A DNA stretch of 64,000 nucleotides, taken from Rikenellaceae bacterium. Lineage in GTDB: Bacteria > Bacteroidota > Bacteroidia > Bacteroidales > Rikenellaceae. The position numbers and the translations under genes are program-made. The notes beneath the pieces were generated by a model, which did not search any database, was not told the origin of the DNA, and saw nothing but the letters and a program-made list of their open reading frames with translations. Positions 29,801 through 37,164 of the stretch are shown piece after piece. How positions within the stretch are numbered: position 1 is the first letter of the stretch; every line of letters starts with the position of its first letter. The DNA is taken from NCBI GenBank assembly GCA_015059945.1, contig SUZJ01000001.1, positions 1 through 64,000 on the forward strand, in the 5' to 3' direction.

Positions 29801-30334
29801 TTACTCGGCGTCAGCTGCCAGGGGCGAAGGAGTGGTATAAACCCTTGCACCAAGCTCTTTGTCGTACTCGTAGAGGCCGTATTTGTTGTCGCCAATCTTC
29901 TCCAAGATGTCGATAATATCGCGGGCACTCTCCTCCTCCTCAATCTGCTCGTCTACAAACCATTTGAGGAAGCTCTCCGAAGCGTAGTCATTCTCCTCTT
30001 TGGCAATCTTCATCAAGTCGTTGATGCGGCCAGTTACAATCTGCTCGTGTTTGAGGGTATCCTCCCAAGCTGCCAGAGGGCTCTCCCACTCGGTATCCAC
30101 CTCGGCAATGGGCTGCAACTTAACCTCGCCACCGCGCGAATTGATCATATTCATAAAGATACGGGCGTGGTCTTGCTCCTCGCGGAACTGGATGAAAAAC
30201 CAGTTTGCAAAACCCTTGTTACCCTTTGCCTCCTGGTCCATCGACATCGAGAGGTAGAGATATGCCGACCACAGCTCGGCGTTAATCTGGTCATTGATAG
30301 CTGCCTCGAGGCGGCTGCTGATGTTCTTTTTCAT
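29801..30334 (-). CDS. ftnA: Non-haem ferritin
   Basis: A 177-residue iron-storage protein expected to form a 24-mer that oxidises Fe2+ and stores it as mineral. All ferroxidase ligands are present at E. coli FtnA +3 positions: E20, E53, H56, E97, Q130 and E133. I chose the ATG at 30334 (MKKNISSRLE); an in-frame start 25 codons upstream would cross the promoter. In Bacteroides fragilis ftnA responds to iron and oxygen, which fits the palindrome found in its promoter, though that link is inferred. It lies downstream of the TIR gene on the same strand. Confidence 0.95.
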   Translation of the reverse strand: MKKNISSRLEAAINDQINAELWSAYLYLSMSMDQEAKGNKGFANWFFIQFREEQDHARIFMNMINSRGGEVKLQPIAEVDTEWESPLAAWEDTLKHEQIVTGRINDLMKIAKEENDYASESFLKWFVDEQIEEEESARDIIDILEKIGDNKYGLYEYDKELGARVYTTPSPLAADAE

Positions 30335-30386
30335 AGTTGTATTTGTTTTTAGTTCGTTATTTCGTGTTAACTTCTGTTTTGTAGTA

Positions 30387-30394
30387 CAAATATA
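30387..30394 (-). promoter_or_regulatory. -7 box of ftnA
   Basis: On the minus strand TATATTTG fits TAnnTTTG, 53 bp before the ftnA start. The usual -33 spacing is not met: the nearest TTTG is 12 bp upstream and is part of a palindrome. Confidence 0.5.
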
Positions 30395-30404
30395 GTGCAG
30401 AAAA

Positions 30405-30416
30405 TCCAAATTTGGA
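30405..30416. promoter_or_regulatory. Palindrome TCCAAATTTGGA in the ftnA promoter
   Basis: A perfect 12-bp palindrome sits 10 bp upstream of the -7 box. This is a typical position for an operator or activator site. The cognate regulator is not identifiable from sequence. Confidence 0.4.
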
Positions 30417-30473
30417 ACACCTTGCGGCTATGATATTTTTCTATCTGCCCATAGGCAAATGTTATGCAAATAC

Positions 30474-31610
30474 CTAAAAAGTCGCTACGGCGCGGACATA
30501 GATGTCATATTTCTTATGGTACTCGCGAATGTCGCCATTGTACATATTGATGCATTGCGCTAAGTCCTTACTTACGAACTCGCCCGCTTCTGCCTCCCAA
30601 CGCCGATACTCGGTTGAAGACCAATAGAACCTCGTGTCCCCTTTGTCATATAACTTGGTTGCCCCTTTTTGGGCAAGGGTTTTGTTTACCGCATCGTGTA
30701 CCGAATCGTTCAACAGCAACCGTTCCAATTCGTGTATGGCCGGTAGATACCATCCATCGCCCTTGGCACAACACCAAGCAAAAGCAGGATACTTCTCCCT
30801 CCAATTATCAATTTGCTTAATCTTATCGGTGTTAATCATTCCATTCCAAACGTCATTACCATCTGTCGACACCTTGCTTGGATTTTGCCTATTGAAAATT
30901 TTGCCAAAGTCTTTATCCACAGCCCACTGCTTCTCGGCTTGGTCAAGGCTCACAATTTTGCCGTGAAGGCCGTCATCCGTCACCTCAAAAACCACTCCTT
31001 TCTTGCCGTTTTTATCGTAGTAATCGCCAACCTTGTAGGTATTTACGGCCGGCTTGGGTGGATTTATTGGCTCGGCCTGTACTTTCGGTTGGGGAGCAAC
31101 TTTCGGTTGGGGGACAACCTTGGGTTGTGGTGCAACTTTGGCTTGGGGCTCAGCCTCTGCCTTGGTCTGAGAATTTACGGGTGCAGGAGCGCTTGGGACA
31201 ACGTTTTGGGGCTTGCCGAGCAACCCCAATATGTCGTTGACCAATACGGGCTCTATGGGCTGATTATCTATGGTGCGCCAGTTGATACTCGCAAAGACAA
31301 AGCGCAACGCAGGGGGCATAGTGCTGCCGTCTATAATGTAGGGCAGGATGCTGTTTTTGGGCTTCTCGTTGAAGGCAAAGGTGAGCTCGGCATTGGTAAA
31401 CTTAGAGTCGTAGGAGTGTTCACTCGCCAAGAAGAGTATCACTTGGCTCTCTAAGATAGCCTCGGCCAGTACCACTGGGAACTCAAAGCCACCACCAATA
31501 CCTTGTCGGTCAATGAAGTAGCTGATGCCTGCACGGTCAAAGGCAGCACAAATCTGGTCGGCTATGGGGGTATCTTTGCGTGAGTAGCTTATAAAGACGT
31601 CGTATTTCAT
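30474..31610 (-). CDS. TIR-domain protein with PQPKV linker and DUF1566-like C-terminal domain
   Basis: 378 residues, no signal peptide. The N-terminal TIR domain (1 to about 135) starts DVFISYSRKD and carries the Glu expected for NAD+ hydrolysis, E75 in FTNAEL. A low-complexity linker of about 140-187 contains the repeated hexamer KVxPQP. The C-terminal domain (about 190-378) has GDGWYLPAIHELERL, FYWSSTEY and a final YVRAVATF, the pattern of DUF1566-type C-type-lectin-fold domains. TIR proteins can be NADases, scaffolds or signalling parts; no partner gene is adjacent. I chose the ATG at 31610 (MKYDVFISYS) because the 23 codons upstream overlap the -7 box. Confidence 0.82.
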   Translation of the reverse strand: MKYDVFISYSRKDTPIADQICAAFDRAGISYFIDRQGIGGGFEFPVVLAEAILESQVILFLASEHSYDSKFTNAELTFAFNEKPKNSILPYIIDGSTMPPALRFVFASINWRTIDNQPIEPVLVNDILGLLGKPQNVVPSAPAPVNSQTKAEAEPQAKVAPQPKVVPQPKVAPQPKVQAEPINPPKPAVNTYKVGDYYDKNGKKGVVFEVTDDGLHGKIVSLDQAEKQWAVDKDFGKIFNRQNPSKVSTDGNDVWNGMINTDKIKQIDNWREKYPAFAWCCAKGDGWYLPAIHELERLLLNDSVHDAVNKTLAQKGATKLYDKGDTRFYWSSTEYRRWEAEAGEFVSKDLAQCINMYNGDIREYHKKYDIYVRAVATF

Positions 31611-31633
31611 CGGTCGTGAGTTTTTGGTAGTAA

Positions 31634-31641
31634 CAAAGATA
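31634..31641 (-). promoter_or_regulatory. -7 box of the TIR gene
   Basis: On the minus strand TATCTTTG lies 23 bp before the start codon. A TTTTG lies 14 bp upstream, closer than the usual 18-20 bp. Confidence 0.5.
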
Positions 31642-31683
31642 TACTTTTTCTGCCACAAAACGCACTCCCCCCACCACAAAAAA

Positions 31684-31730
31684 CTCCTCCCCTAAGTTAG
31701 GGGAGGTGCCCGAAGGGCGGAGGGGTCTGT
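31684..31730 (+). repeat. C/G-rich palindromic intergenic element, copy B
   Basis: CTCCTCCCCTAAGTTAGGGG is followed by AGGTGCCCGAAGGGCGGAGG. It has the same two-part design as 13950-13994: a long palindrome, then TGCCCGAAGGGCGG. Confidence 0.8.
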
Positions 31731-31810
31731 CAATTTTCAATTCCGTCTTGCCACGACTCGGCATTGGCCGAGGCGTTTGGCATCTACCTCTTGGCCTTTT
31801 GATTGTTTTG

Positions 31811-31832
31811 TACCTTTTGGTGGCAAAAGGTA
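31811..31832. repeat. Perfect hairpin TACCTTTTG / CAAAAGGTA
   Basis: 9-bp arms with a GTGG loop, inside the gene-free region. No U-run follows, so it is unlikely to be a terminator. Confidence 0.65.
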
Positions 31833-31866
31833 CCCAAAACCACTGCGATGCATTTCGGCGGGGCGT

Positions 31867-31954
31867 TGTGGTGTCGTCGGCTAAAACAAACGCACCACAA
31901 AGGGCGGTGCCCTAAGCGGGCACTTCTTTGTTTTTTAACGCCCACGACACCACA
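31867..31954. repeat. 11-bp inverted repeat enclosing about 66 bp
   Basis: TGTGGTGTCGT (31867-31877) and ACGACACCACA (31944-31954) are exact complements. The enclosed piece has no gene. It could be the termini of a miniature element, but no target duplication was identified. Confidence 0.5.
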
Positions 31955-32104
31955 CGCCTGCTTCCGCCTGCAATGCGGTCGCAGGATTGGGTGTGGCCTT
32001 CGGCCATACAGACCTCTCCGTCACTTCGTGCCACCTCTCCTAACTCAGTAGAGGAGTTGTCGTGGAGCTAAACTTTGATAGTGGCTAATGGAAATCCCAC
32101 AACC

Positions 32105-32152
32105 ACTCTCCCCCTAAGTTAGGGGGAGTCCTCGAAGAGGGAGGGGGTCTGT
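32105..32152 (+). repeat. C/G-rich palindromic intergenic element, copy C
   Basis: CTCCCCCTAAGTTAGGGGGAG is an exact palindrome, followed by TCCTCGAAGAGGGAGGGGGT. The second hairpin has changed from GCCCGAAGGGC to CCTCGAAGAGG but keeps pairing, a compensatory change that suggests the RNA or DNA fold matters. Confidence 0.75.
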
Positions 32153-32180
32153 TAAGAAGGCTGACTGCTGATAGCTAAAA

Positions 32181-32215
32181 CACACGCCCCCGCCTTACAA
32201 CTCAGGGGGCGTGTG
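32181..32215. repeat. Perfect 11-bp stem CACACGCCCCC / GGGGGCGTGTG
   Basis: Strong hairpin with a 13-nt loop. Its left arm is the reverse complement of the end of palindromic element copy A (GGGGGCGTGTG), so it is probably a rearranged part of the same family. Confidence 0.6.
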
Positions 32216-32277
32216 GGTACCCCAGGAGAGAGTGTAGAAAGGGCTTCCGCGTAGCAAGGGCAGGAGTTCGGGCAAAC

Positions 32278-32312
32278 AAAAAAGGCCGAACCTTTATGGG
32301 GTTCGACCTTTT
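32278..32312 (-). terminator. Terminator of the rplQ end of the ribosomal cluster
   Basis: On the minus strand AAAAGGTCGAACC pairs with GGTTCGGCCTTTT across a short loop and is followed by a T-run. It lies 62 bp after the rplQ stop. Confidence 0.85.
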
Positions 32313-32373
32313 CGCTTATGATTGTGCATCGGGGCGCATAGCCCTCGGTGCGCACTATCACAAATTGGTTTTG

Positions 32374-32964
32374 TTAAGCCTTCTTCGAAGCACCGGTCTT
32401 AACTGCGGCTACTTTTGCACCCGAAGTTTTAGCGGCGGTGTTCTTGGGAGCCTTAGGAGCTGCGGGCTTCTTAGCGGCCTTTTTCTCAGCCTTAGGAGCC
32501 TCAGCACCCTCTGCAACTACCTCTGCGTCCTCAGCAGCCTTTTTCGAGCGGCTACGGCGGGTTTTGGGAGCGGCAGCTTTGGGAGCAACGCCCTCTACAT
32601 AGGTCTCGTTGAAGTCAACCAGCTCGATGATACACATCTCTGCTGCGTCGCCTACGCGGAAACCGGTGTGGAGAATACGGGTGTAACCACCGGGGCGGTC
32701 AGCAATCTTGGGAGCTACGGTGCGGAACAACTCTGCGGTAGCATATTTGTCTTTCAGGTAGCTGAAAACAACACGACGCTGGTGGGTGGTGTCCTCTTTC
32801 GATTTGGTAATCAGGGGCTCAACAAATTTTTTCAGAGCCTTTGCCTTTGCCACGGTGGTCTCGATGCGCTTGTGGAGAATAAGGCTCGAAGCCATATTCG
32901 ACATCAGTGCTTTGCGGTGCGAAGCCTGGCGGCCAAGGTGGTTAATTTTCTTATTGTGTCTCAT
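32374..32964 (-). CDS. rplQ: 50S ribosomal protein L17 with long basic tail
   Basis: 196 residues against 127 in E. coli. The L17 core is residues 1 to about 120 ([20 protein letters not shown], then TRI near 95). The rest is a Lys/Ala/Pro-rich extension ([32 protein letters not shown]), presumably disordered and RNA-binding. Such tails are usual for Bacteroidota L17. L17 sits near the peptide exit tunnel. It is the last gene of the cluster, 24 bp after rpoA, and is followed by a terminator. Confidence 0.96.
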   Translation of the reverse strand: MRHNKKINHLGRQASHRKALMSNMASSLILHKRIETTVAKAKALKKFVEPLITKSKEDTTHQRRVVFSYLKDKYATAELFRTVAPKIADRPGGYTRILHTGFRVGDAAEMCIIELVDFNETYVEGVAPKAAAPKTRRSRSKKAAEDAEVVAEGAEAPKAEKKAAKKPAAPKAPKNTAAKTSGAKVAAVKTGASKKA

Positions 32965-32988
32965 TGTAAATGTTTCTTTTTAGTATGG

Positions 32989-33981
32989 TTAGTCCTTATC
33001 CAACTTATAGACTGAAACGTCCATTCCGAACTGCAAGTTGAGCGATGCCAACAGGTCGTCAAGCTCGGTCAGCGACTTCTTACCGAAGTTGCGGAACTTC
33101 AGCAGGTCGTTGCGGTTGTAACGTACCAGGTCGCCAATGGTGTCAACCTCGGCAGCTTTGAGGCAGTTGAGTGCCCTCACCGAGAGATCCTGATCCGAGA
33201 GTTTGGTCTTCAAGAGCTGACGCATATGCAGTACGCCCTCGTCGAACTCCTCGGCCTGCGAGGTCTCCTCCATATTGATGGTAATCTTCTCGTCCGAGAA
33301 GAGCATCAGGTGGTGAATCAGAATCTTGGCAGCCTCTTTCAGAGCCTCTTTGGGATGAATCGAACCGTCGGTAGTAACCTCGAGGTTAAGCTTGTCGTAG
33401 TCGGTCTTCTGCTCAACACGATAGGGCTCAACCGAGTACTTAACATTGATGATAGGGGTGTGAATCGAGTCGATAGGCAGCAGACCGAACTCTGCATCTG
33501 CAGGACGGTTCTCCTCTGCGGGTACATAACCACGACCCTTGCCGATGGTCAAGTCGATAGTCAACTTGGTGTCGGGAGTCAGGTGGCAGATTACCAACTC
33601 GGGATTCAACACTTTGAAGTTAGTCAGGAAATTGGAGATATAGCCTGCGGTCAGCTCGGTCTGGCCGGCTACGTTGATAGTAACCTTCTCAGCCTCGGCA
33701 GTCTCAATAGTACGGATAAAGCGTACTTTCTTGAGGTTCAGGACAATATCAATCATTCCTTCCATAACTCCGGGGATGGCGGCAAACTCGTGGTCGACAC
33801 CGGCGATCTTTACGGTAGTGATTGCAAAGCCTTCGAGCGAAGAGAGCAATACACGGCGCAAAGCATTACCGATGGTCATACCGAATCCGGGCTCCAAGGG
33901 ACGGAACTCAAATTTTCCGAACGTGGAGGTCGATTCGAGCATAATCACCTTCTCAGGTTTCTGGAATGCTAAAATTGCCAT
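32989..33981 (-). CDS. rpoA: RNA polymerase alpha subunit
   Basis: 330 residues. The N-terminal domain (about 1-230) dimerises and nucleates the core enzyme. The C-terminal domain (about 250-330; [34 protein letters not shown] in two parts) binds UP-element DNA and activators. Length nearly equals the E. coli subunit (329). I chose the ATG at 33981 ([12 protein letters not shown]); an upstream TTG six codons earlier is less likely. It lies between rpsD and rplQ as in the classical alpha operon. Confidence 0.97.
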   Translation of the reverse strand: MAILAFQKPEKVIMLESTSTFGKFEFRPLEPGFGMTIGNALRRVLLSSLEGFAITTVKIAGVDHEFAAIPGVMEGMIDIVLNLKKVRFIRTIETAEAEKVTINVAGQTELTAGYISNFLTNFKVLNPELVICHLTPDTKLTIDLTIGKGRGYVPAEENRPADAEFGLLPIDSIHTPIINVKYSVEPYRVEQKTDYDKLNLEVTTDGSIHPKEALKEAAKILIHHLMLFSDEKITINMEETSQAEEFDEGVLHMRQLLKTKLSDQDLSVRALNCLKAAEVDTIGDLVRYNRNDLLKFRNFGKKSLTELDDLLASLNLQFGMDVSVYKLDKD

Positions 33982-34013
33982 AATTTTTGTATCAATCAAT
34001 TATTAGTTAAGCA

Positions 34014-34619
34014 CTATTTCGAGTACAACTCAACGATGAGCTGCTCTTTGATGTTCTCGGGAATATCCTCGCGCTCGGGCAGCTGGAGGAACTTACCGGT
34101 CAGAGTCTCAGCGTTCCACTCCAACCAGCTGTACTGGTTGCGGCGGCCTGCTACACACTCTACGATAATCTCGAGCGATTTCGATTTCTCGCGAACTGCA
34201 ACTACATCACCTGCGCGGAGGCTGTACGAAGGAATGTTCACTACGTTGCCGTTAACGGTGATGTGGCGGTGCGATACGAGCTGACGAGCAGCAGCGCGGG
34301 TAGGAGCAATGCCCAGACGGTATACTACGTTGTCCAGACGCGACTCGAGAATCTTCAACAGGTTCTCACCGGTAATGCCACCCATAGCAGCAGCTTTGTC
34401 GAAAGCATTGTGGAACTGACGCTCCAACAGACCATAGGTGCTTTTTGCTTTCTGCTTCTCGCTGAGCTGAGTACCATACTCAGAAACTTTTTTACGTTTG
34501 CGGTTCAGACCGTGCTGGCCAGCAGGATAGTTCTTTTTCTCAAGAACTTTGTCTGCACCGAAAATAGGCTCGCCAAACTTACGAGCGATCTTGCTTTTTG
34601 GTCCAATATATCTTGCCAT
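34014..34619 (-). CDS. rpsD: 30S ribosomal protein S4
   Basis: 201 residues (E. coli 206). A primary 16S rRNA binder that starts small-subunit assembly. The S4 RNA-binding domain is at about 90-155 ([20 protein letters not shown]). The N-terminus has no cysteines, so this is the zinc-free form. In many bacteria S4 represses its own operon through a leader pseudoknot. Here the 180 bp between rpsK and rpsD is pyrimidine-rich on the plus strand and unexplained. Confidence 0.97.
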   Translation of the reverse strand: MARYIGPKSKIARKFGEPIFGADKVLEKKNYPAGQHGLNRKRKKVSEYGTQLSEKQKAKSTYGLLERQFHNAFDKAAAMGGITGENLLKILESRLDNVVYRLGIAPTRAAARQLVSHRHITVNGNVVNIPSYSLRAGDVVAVREKSKSLEIIVECVAGRRNQYSWLEWNAETLTGKFLQLPEREDIPENIKEQLIVELYSK

Positions 34620-34799
34620 TGTTTTTTACTGTTTTTGTGTTGTTTGCGGGCTCTGGCCTGCGTGGTGTTTTACTTGTTTCTTCACAAAGCGTGGCTACTA
34701 ATCTTCACCCCACCCTGCCTTTGTTGTTTACGCCACTTGCGCAGCCTTCTGCCCAAGGAATTAAAAACTCTTAATGCTCTTTGTTCCTCTCGTGCGTGA

Positions 34800-35189
34800 T
34801 TATACGCGACGGCGGTTAGGAGCGCGGCAACCGTTGTGTGGCAGTGGAGTTACGTCGATAATCTCCATTACCTCGATGCCAGCACCGTGGATAGTACGGA
34901 TAGCCGACTCACGGCCCTGACCGGGACCTTTAACATATACTTTTACTTTGCGCAAGCCCAAGTCGTAAGCAACCTTAGCGCAGTCTGCGGCAGCAGTCTG
35001 AGCTGCGTAGGGAGTATTCTTCTTCGAGCCGCGGAAGCCCATCTTACCTGCCGAGCTCCAGCTAATAACCTCACCAACACCATTGGTAATGGTTACGATT
35101 ACGTTGTTAAAAGTCGAGTGAACAAAAGCCATACCGACTGCATCAACTTTTACGACGCGTTTCTTAACTGTTCCTGGTTTCTTTGCCAT
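34800..35189 (-). CDS. rpsK: 30S ribosomal protein S11
   Basis: 129 residues, the same as E. coli. It binds the platform of the small subunit near the mRNA exit with S7 and S18. Conserved stretches [13 protein letters not shown] and the C-terminal [15 protein letters not shown] are intact. It is 12 bp after rpsM and is followed by a 180-bp gap before rpsD. Confidence 0.97.
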   Translation of the reverse strand: MAKKPGTVKKRVVKVDAVGMAFVHSTFNNVIVTITNGVGEVISWSSAGKMGFRGSKKNTPYAAQTAAADCAKVAYDLGLRKVKVYVKGPGQGRESAIRTIHGAGIEVMEIIDVTPLPHNGCRAPNRRRV

Positions 35190-35201
35190 AACTCTCTACG
35201 A

Positions 35202-35582
35202 TTATTTAGTTGCTTTTTTCTTGTTAGCTACAGTCTTCTTCTTACCCTTGCGAGTACGAGCGTTGTTTTTGGTGCTCTGGCCGCGAACGGGAAGGCCAAG
35301 ACGGTGACGGATACCACGGTAGCAACCGATATCCATAAGACGTTTGATGTTCAGCTGTACGAGCGAACGGCACTCACCCTCCACTTTGATACCGCTCTCG
35401 GCGATAGCGTTACGGATGGCAGCTACCTGCTCATCGGTCCAGTCATCAACTTTGGTATTGTAGTCGATGCCGGCCATATCAAGAATCTTGCGAGCGGTGC
35501 TGCGACCGATACCATAGATATAGGTCAGACCGATCTCGCCTCGTTTGTTTTTGGGTAAATCTACACCTACTATACGTGCCAT
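35202..35582 (-). CDS. rpsM: 30S ribosomal protein S13
   Basis: 126 residues (E. coli 118). A head protein that contacts P-site tRNA and forms intersubunit bridges with L5 and 23S rRNA. The helix-two-turn-helix near [11 protein letters not shown] and the end [28 protein letters not shown] (in two parts) are standard. The last ~10 residues are a Lys-rich tail. It follows rpmJ by 25 bp. Confidence 0.97.
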   Translation of the reverse strand: MARIVGVDLPKNKRGEIGLTYIYGIGRSTARKILDMAGIDYNTKVDDWTDEQVAAIRNAIAESGIKVEGECRSLVQLNIKRLMDIGCYRGIRHRLGLPVRGQSTKNNARTRKGKKKTVANKKKATK

Positions 35583-35607
35583 AAATCTTTTTCTGTTTTC
35601 TTGTTAA

Positions 35608-35724
35608 TTACTTTTGGCGCATTTTGAATTTAGGATTCTTCTTGCAAATTACATAAAGGTGGTTGCCACGCTTTACGATTTTGCAATCCTCGCTTCTTTT
35701 CTTAATTGATGCTCTAACTTTCAT
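35608..35724 (-). CDS. rpmJ: 50S ribosomal protein L36, incomplete zinc site
   Basis: A 38-residue protein beginning [14 protein letters not shown] and ending KFKMRQK. L36 stabilises 23S rRNA near the peptidyl-transferase region. Zinc-binding L36 has C11, C14, C27 and H33. Here only C14 and C27 remain (position 11 is Ser and 33 is Phe), so tetrahedral zinc binding is not expected. It lies 25 bp upstream of rpsM, in the expected position after infA. Confidence 0.95.
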   Translation of the reverse strand: MKVRASIKKRSEDCKIVKRGNHLYVICKKNPKFKMRQK

Positions 35725-36017
35725 CTTTGAAAAGCTTTTTTAATTAGTTGTGTTTTTGTGGCATAATCTCTTCGCCGAAAGGTCTTAACCAACAGTAGCG
35801 GCTGCCGCATATTTTCCTAATCTTGTTGTACAAGCACCACTAATTATCGGTCCTTGTTTTCCGCAATGCCAATTCCTCCTTGAAGAATTGCACCATTGCC
35901 TATGCAACACCCTTTACTCTTGGCCTCCCAACTCGGACAAGTGCTCGCGACCTGCAAAACGAAATCCAATATCCGCCTGCTCGTCTTTGCCCCCTGCCCC
36001 TTTAACTCGGCCCGGGA

Positions 36018-36236
36018 TTATTTGTAACGGAATGAGATGCGGCCCTTGGTCAAATCGTAGGGCGACATTTCAACCTTTACTTTGTCACCTGGAAGAATCT
36101 TGATGTAGTGCATCCTCATCTTTCCAGAGATGTGGGCGGTGATAACGTGACCATTGTCCAACTCAACGCGAAACATCGCATTCGAGAGGGCCTCCACGAT
36201 AGTACCGTCCTTTTCAATAGCAGCTTGCTTTGCCAT
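36018..36236 (-). CDS. infA: Translation initiation factor IF-1
   Basis: 72 residues, the usual length, a single OB-fold protein that occupies the A site during initiation. The sequence [20 protein letters not shown] and the end [12 protein letters not shown] are typical. It has its own full-consensus promoter at 36291-36321. A 293-bp gap to rpmJ (35725-36017) holds no gene, only a small hairpin (CAATTC/GAATTG type) and pyrimidine-rich sequence. Confidence 0.97.
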   Translation of the reverse strand: MAKQAAIEKDGTIVEALSNAMFRVELDNGHVITAHISGKMRMHYIKILPGDKVKVEMSPYDLTKGRISFRYK

Positions 36237-36290
36237 AGAGAGTTACTTAAATAATTGGTTTTTAATTCCTTGTTTTTACTGTTTAGCGCG

Positions 36291-36321
36291 CAAAGATAAC
36301 AAAATTCTTTGGATTACCAAA
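36291..36321 (-). promoter_or_regulatory. Promoter of infA-rpmJ-rpsM-rpsK-rpsD-rpoA-rplQ
   Basis: On the minus strand TTTG (36321 to 36318), a 19-bp spacer and TATCTTTG (36298 to 36291) form the full consensus, 55 bp before infA and just past the map stop. Confidence 0.78.
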
Positions 36322-36328
36322 TTTTCAG

Positions 36329-37108
36329 CTACTTACGCTCTGCCAGTGCCTGTTCGATGATACCAAAATCCGTCAGCACGTCGGCCTCGCCGTTGCGTAT
36401 TGCCACCGCAAACTCAAAGTGAGCCGAAGGCTTGCGGTCGCGGGTGCGAACCGTCCAACCATCTCGCTCAAAGACCACGTTTTTGGAGCCCATATTGATC
36501 ATCGGCTCGATGCAGATGACCATACCCTCCTTCAAGAGTGGACCTGTACCCCTGCGACCATAGTTGGGTACTTCGGGCGACTCGTGCATCTTCTTGCCGA
36601 GGCCGTGACCAACCAGCTCGCGGACTACTCCATAGCCATAGTGTTCGGCGTGGGCCTGTACTGCTGCACCTATATCGCCCACACGATTGCCGGCTACTGC
36701 CTGCTCTACACCTTTGTAAAGAGCCTCTTTGGTTACCTCGAGGAGCTGTTTCACCTCGGGAGCCACCTCGCCCACACAGAATGTGTAGGCCGAGTCGCCA
36801 TAGAACCCCTTCATAATGGTACCGCAATCGACCGAAACTATGTCGCCCTCTTTAAGGGCGTAGTTCGACGGAATACCGTGGACCACGTTTTCGTTCACCG
36901 ACACACACAGTGTGTTGGGAAAGCCACCGTAGCCCAGGAAGCCTGGAACTGCTCCGTGCGAACGGATAAAATCCTCGGCAATCCTATCGAGCTCAAGAGT
37001 CGTAACCCCGGGCTTGATATGACGGCCTACCTCTGCGAGTGTTGCGCTAACCAGCAGGTTATTCTCACGCAGCAGTTCTACCTCTTCCTTTGTTTTGATA
37101 TGTATCAT
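36329..37108 (-). CDS. map: Methionine aminopeptidase, type I
   Basis: A 259-residue cytoplasmic metalloenzyme that removes the initiator Met from new proteins. The five metal ligands are present: D94, D105, H168, E201 and E232. Length fits type I (E. coli 264). It is encoded right after secY (56 bp), the usual Gram-positive-like order, but without adk between them. Confidence 0.97.
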   Translation of the reverse strand: MIHIKTKEEVELLRENNLLVSATLAEVGRHIKPGVTTLELDRIAEDFIRSHGAVPGFLGYGGFPNTLCVSVNENVVHGIPSNYALKEGDIVSVDCGTIMKGFYGDSAYTFCVGEVAPEVKQLLEVTKEALYKGVEQAVAGNRVGDIGAAVQAHAEHYGYGVVRELVGHGLGKKMHESPEVPNYGRRGTGPLLKEGMVICIEPMINMGSKNVVFERDGWTVRTRDRKPSAHFEFAVAIRNGEADVLTDFGIIEQALAERK

Positions 37109-37164
37109 TCTTACTCTTTAAGAACTTCTACTTAAAAGCTCACTGACAACTATCTGTCTTTTGA

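Larger units (their letters stand above)
31611..32373. other. 763-bp gene-free region made of hairpins and short repeats
   Basis: No convincing coding sequence was found on either strand. The region holds two C/G-rich palindromic elements (31684, 32105) and a perfect hairpin TACCTTTTG/CAAAAGGTA (31811-31832). It also has an 11-bp inverted repeat TGTGGTGTCGT/ACGACACCACA (31867-31877 and 31944-31954), a perfect 11-bp stem CACACGCCCCC/GGGGGCGTGTG (32181-32215) and the rplQ terminator. Composition is more G/C-skewed in blocks than the flanking genes. It may be an accumulation of small non-autonomous elements or a decayed insertion. Confidence 0.65.

Noticed and set aside
30474-31610. TIR gene as part of a known multi-gene defence operon (Thoeris-like)
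   Set aside because: The neighbours are ferritin and a repeat region; no SIR2-like or other partner gene is adjacent.
31706-31915. Short plus-strand open frame in the gene-free region
   Set aside because: It runs through palindromic repeats, ends in low-information sequence and has no ribosome-binding site or family resemblance.
35725-36017. Hidden gene in the rpmJ-infA gap
   Set aside because: No frame longer than about 30 codons on the minus strand resembles a ribosomal or other protein; the plus-strand frame there has no support.
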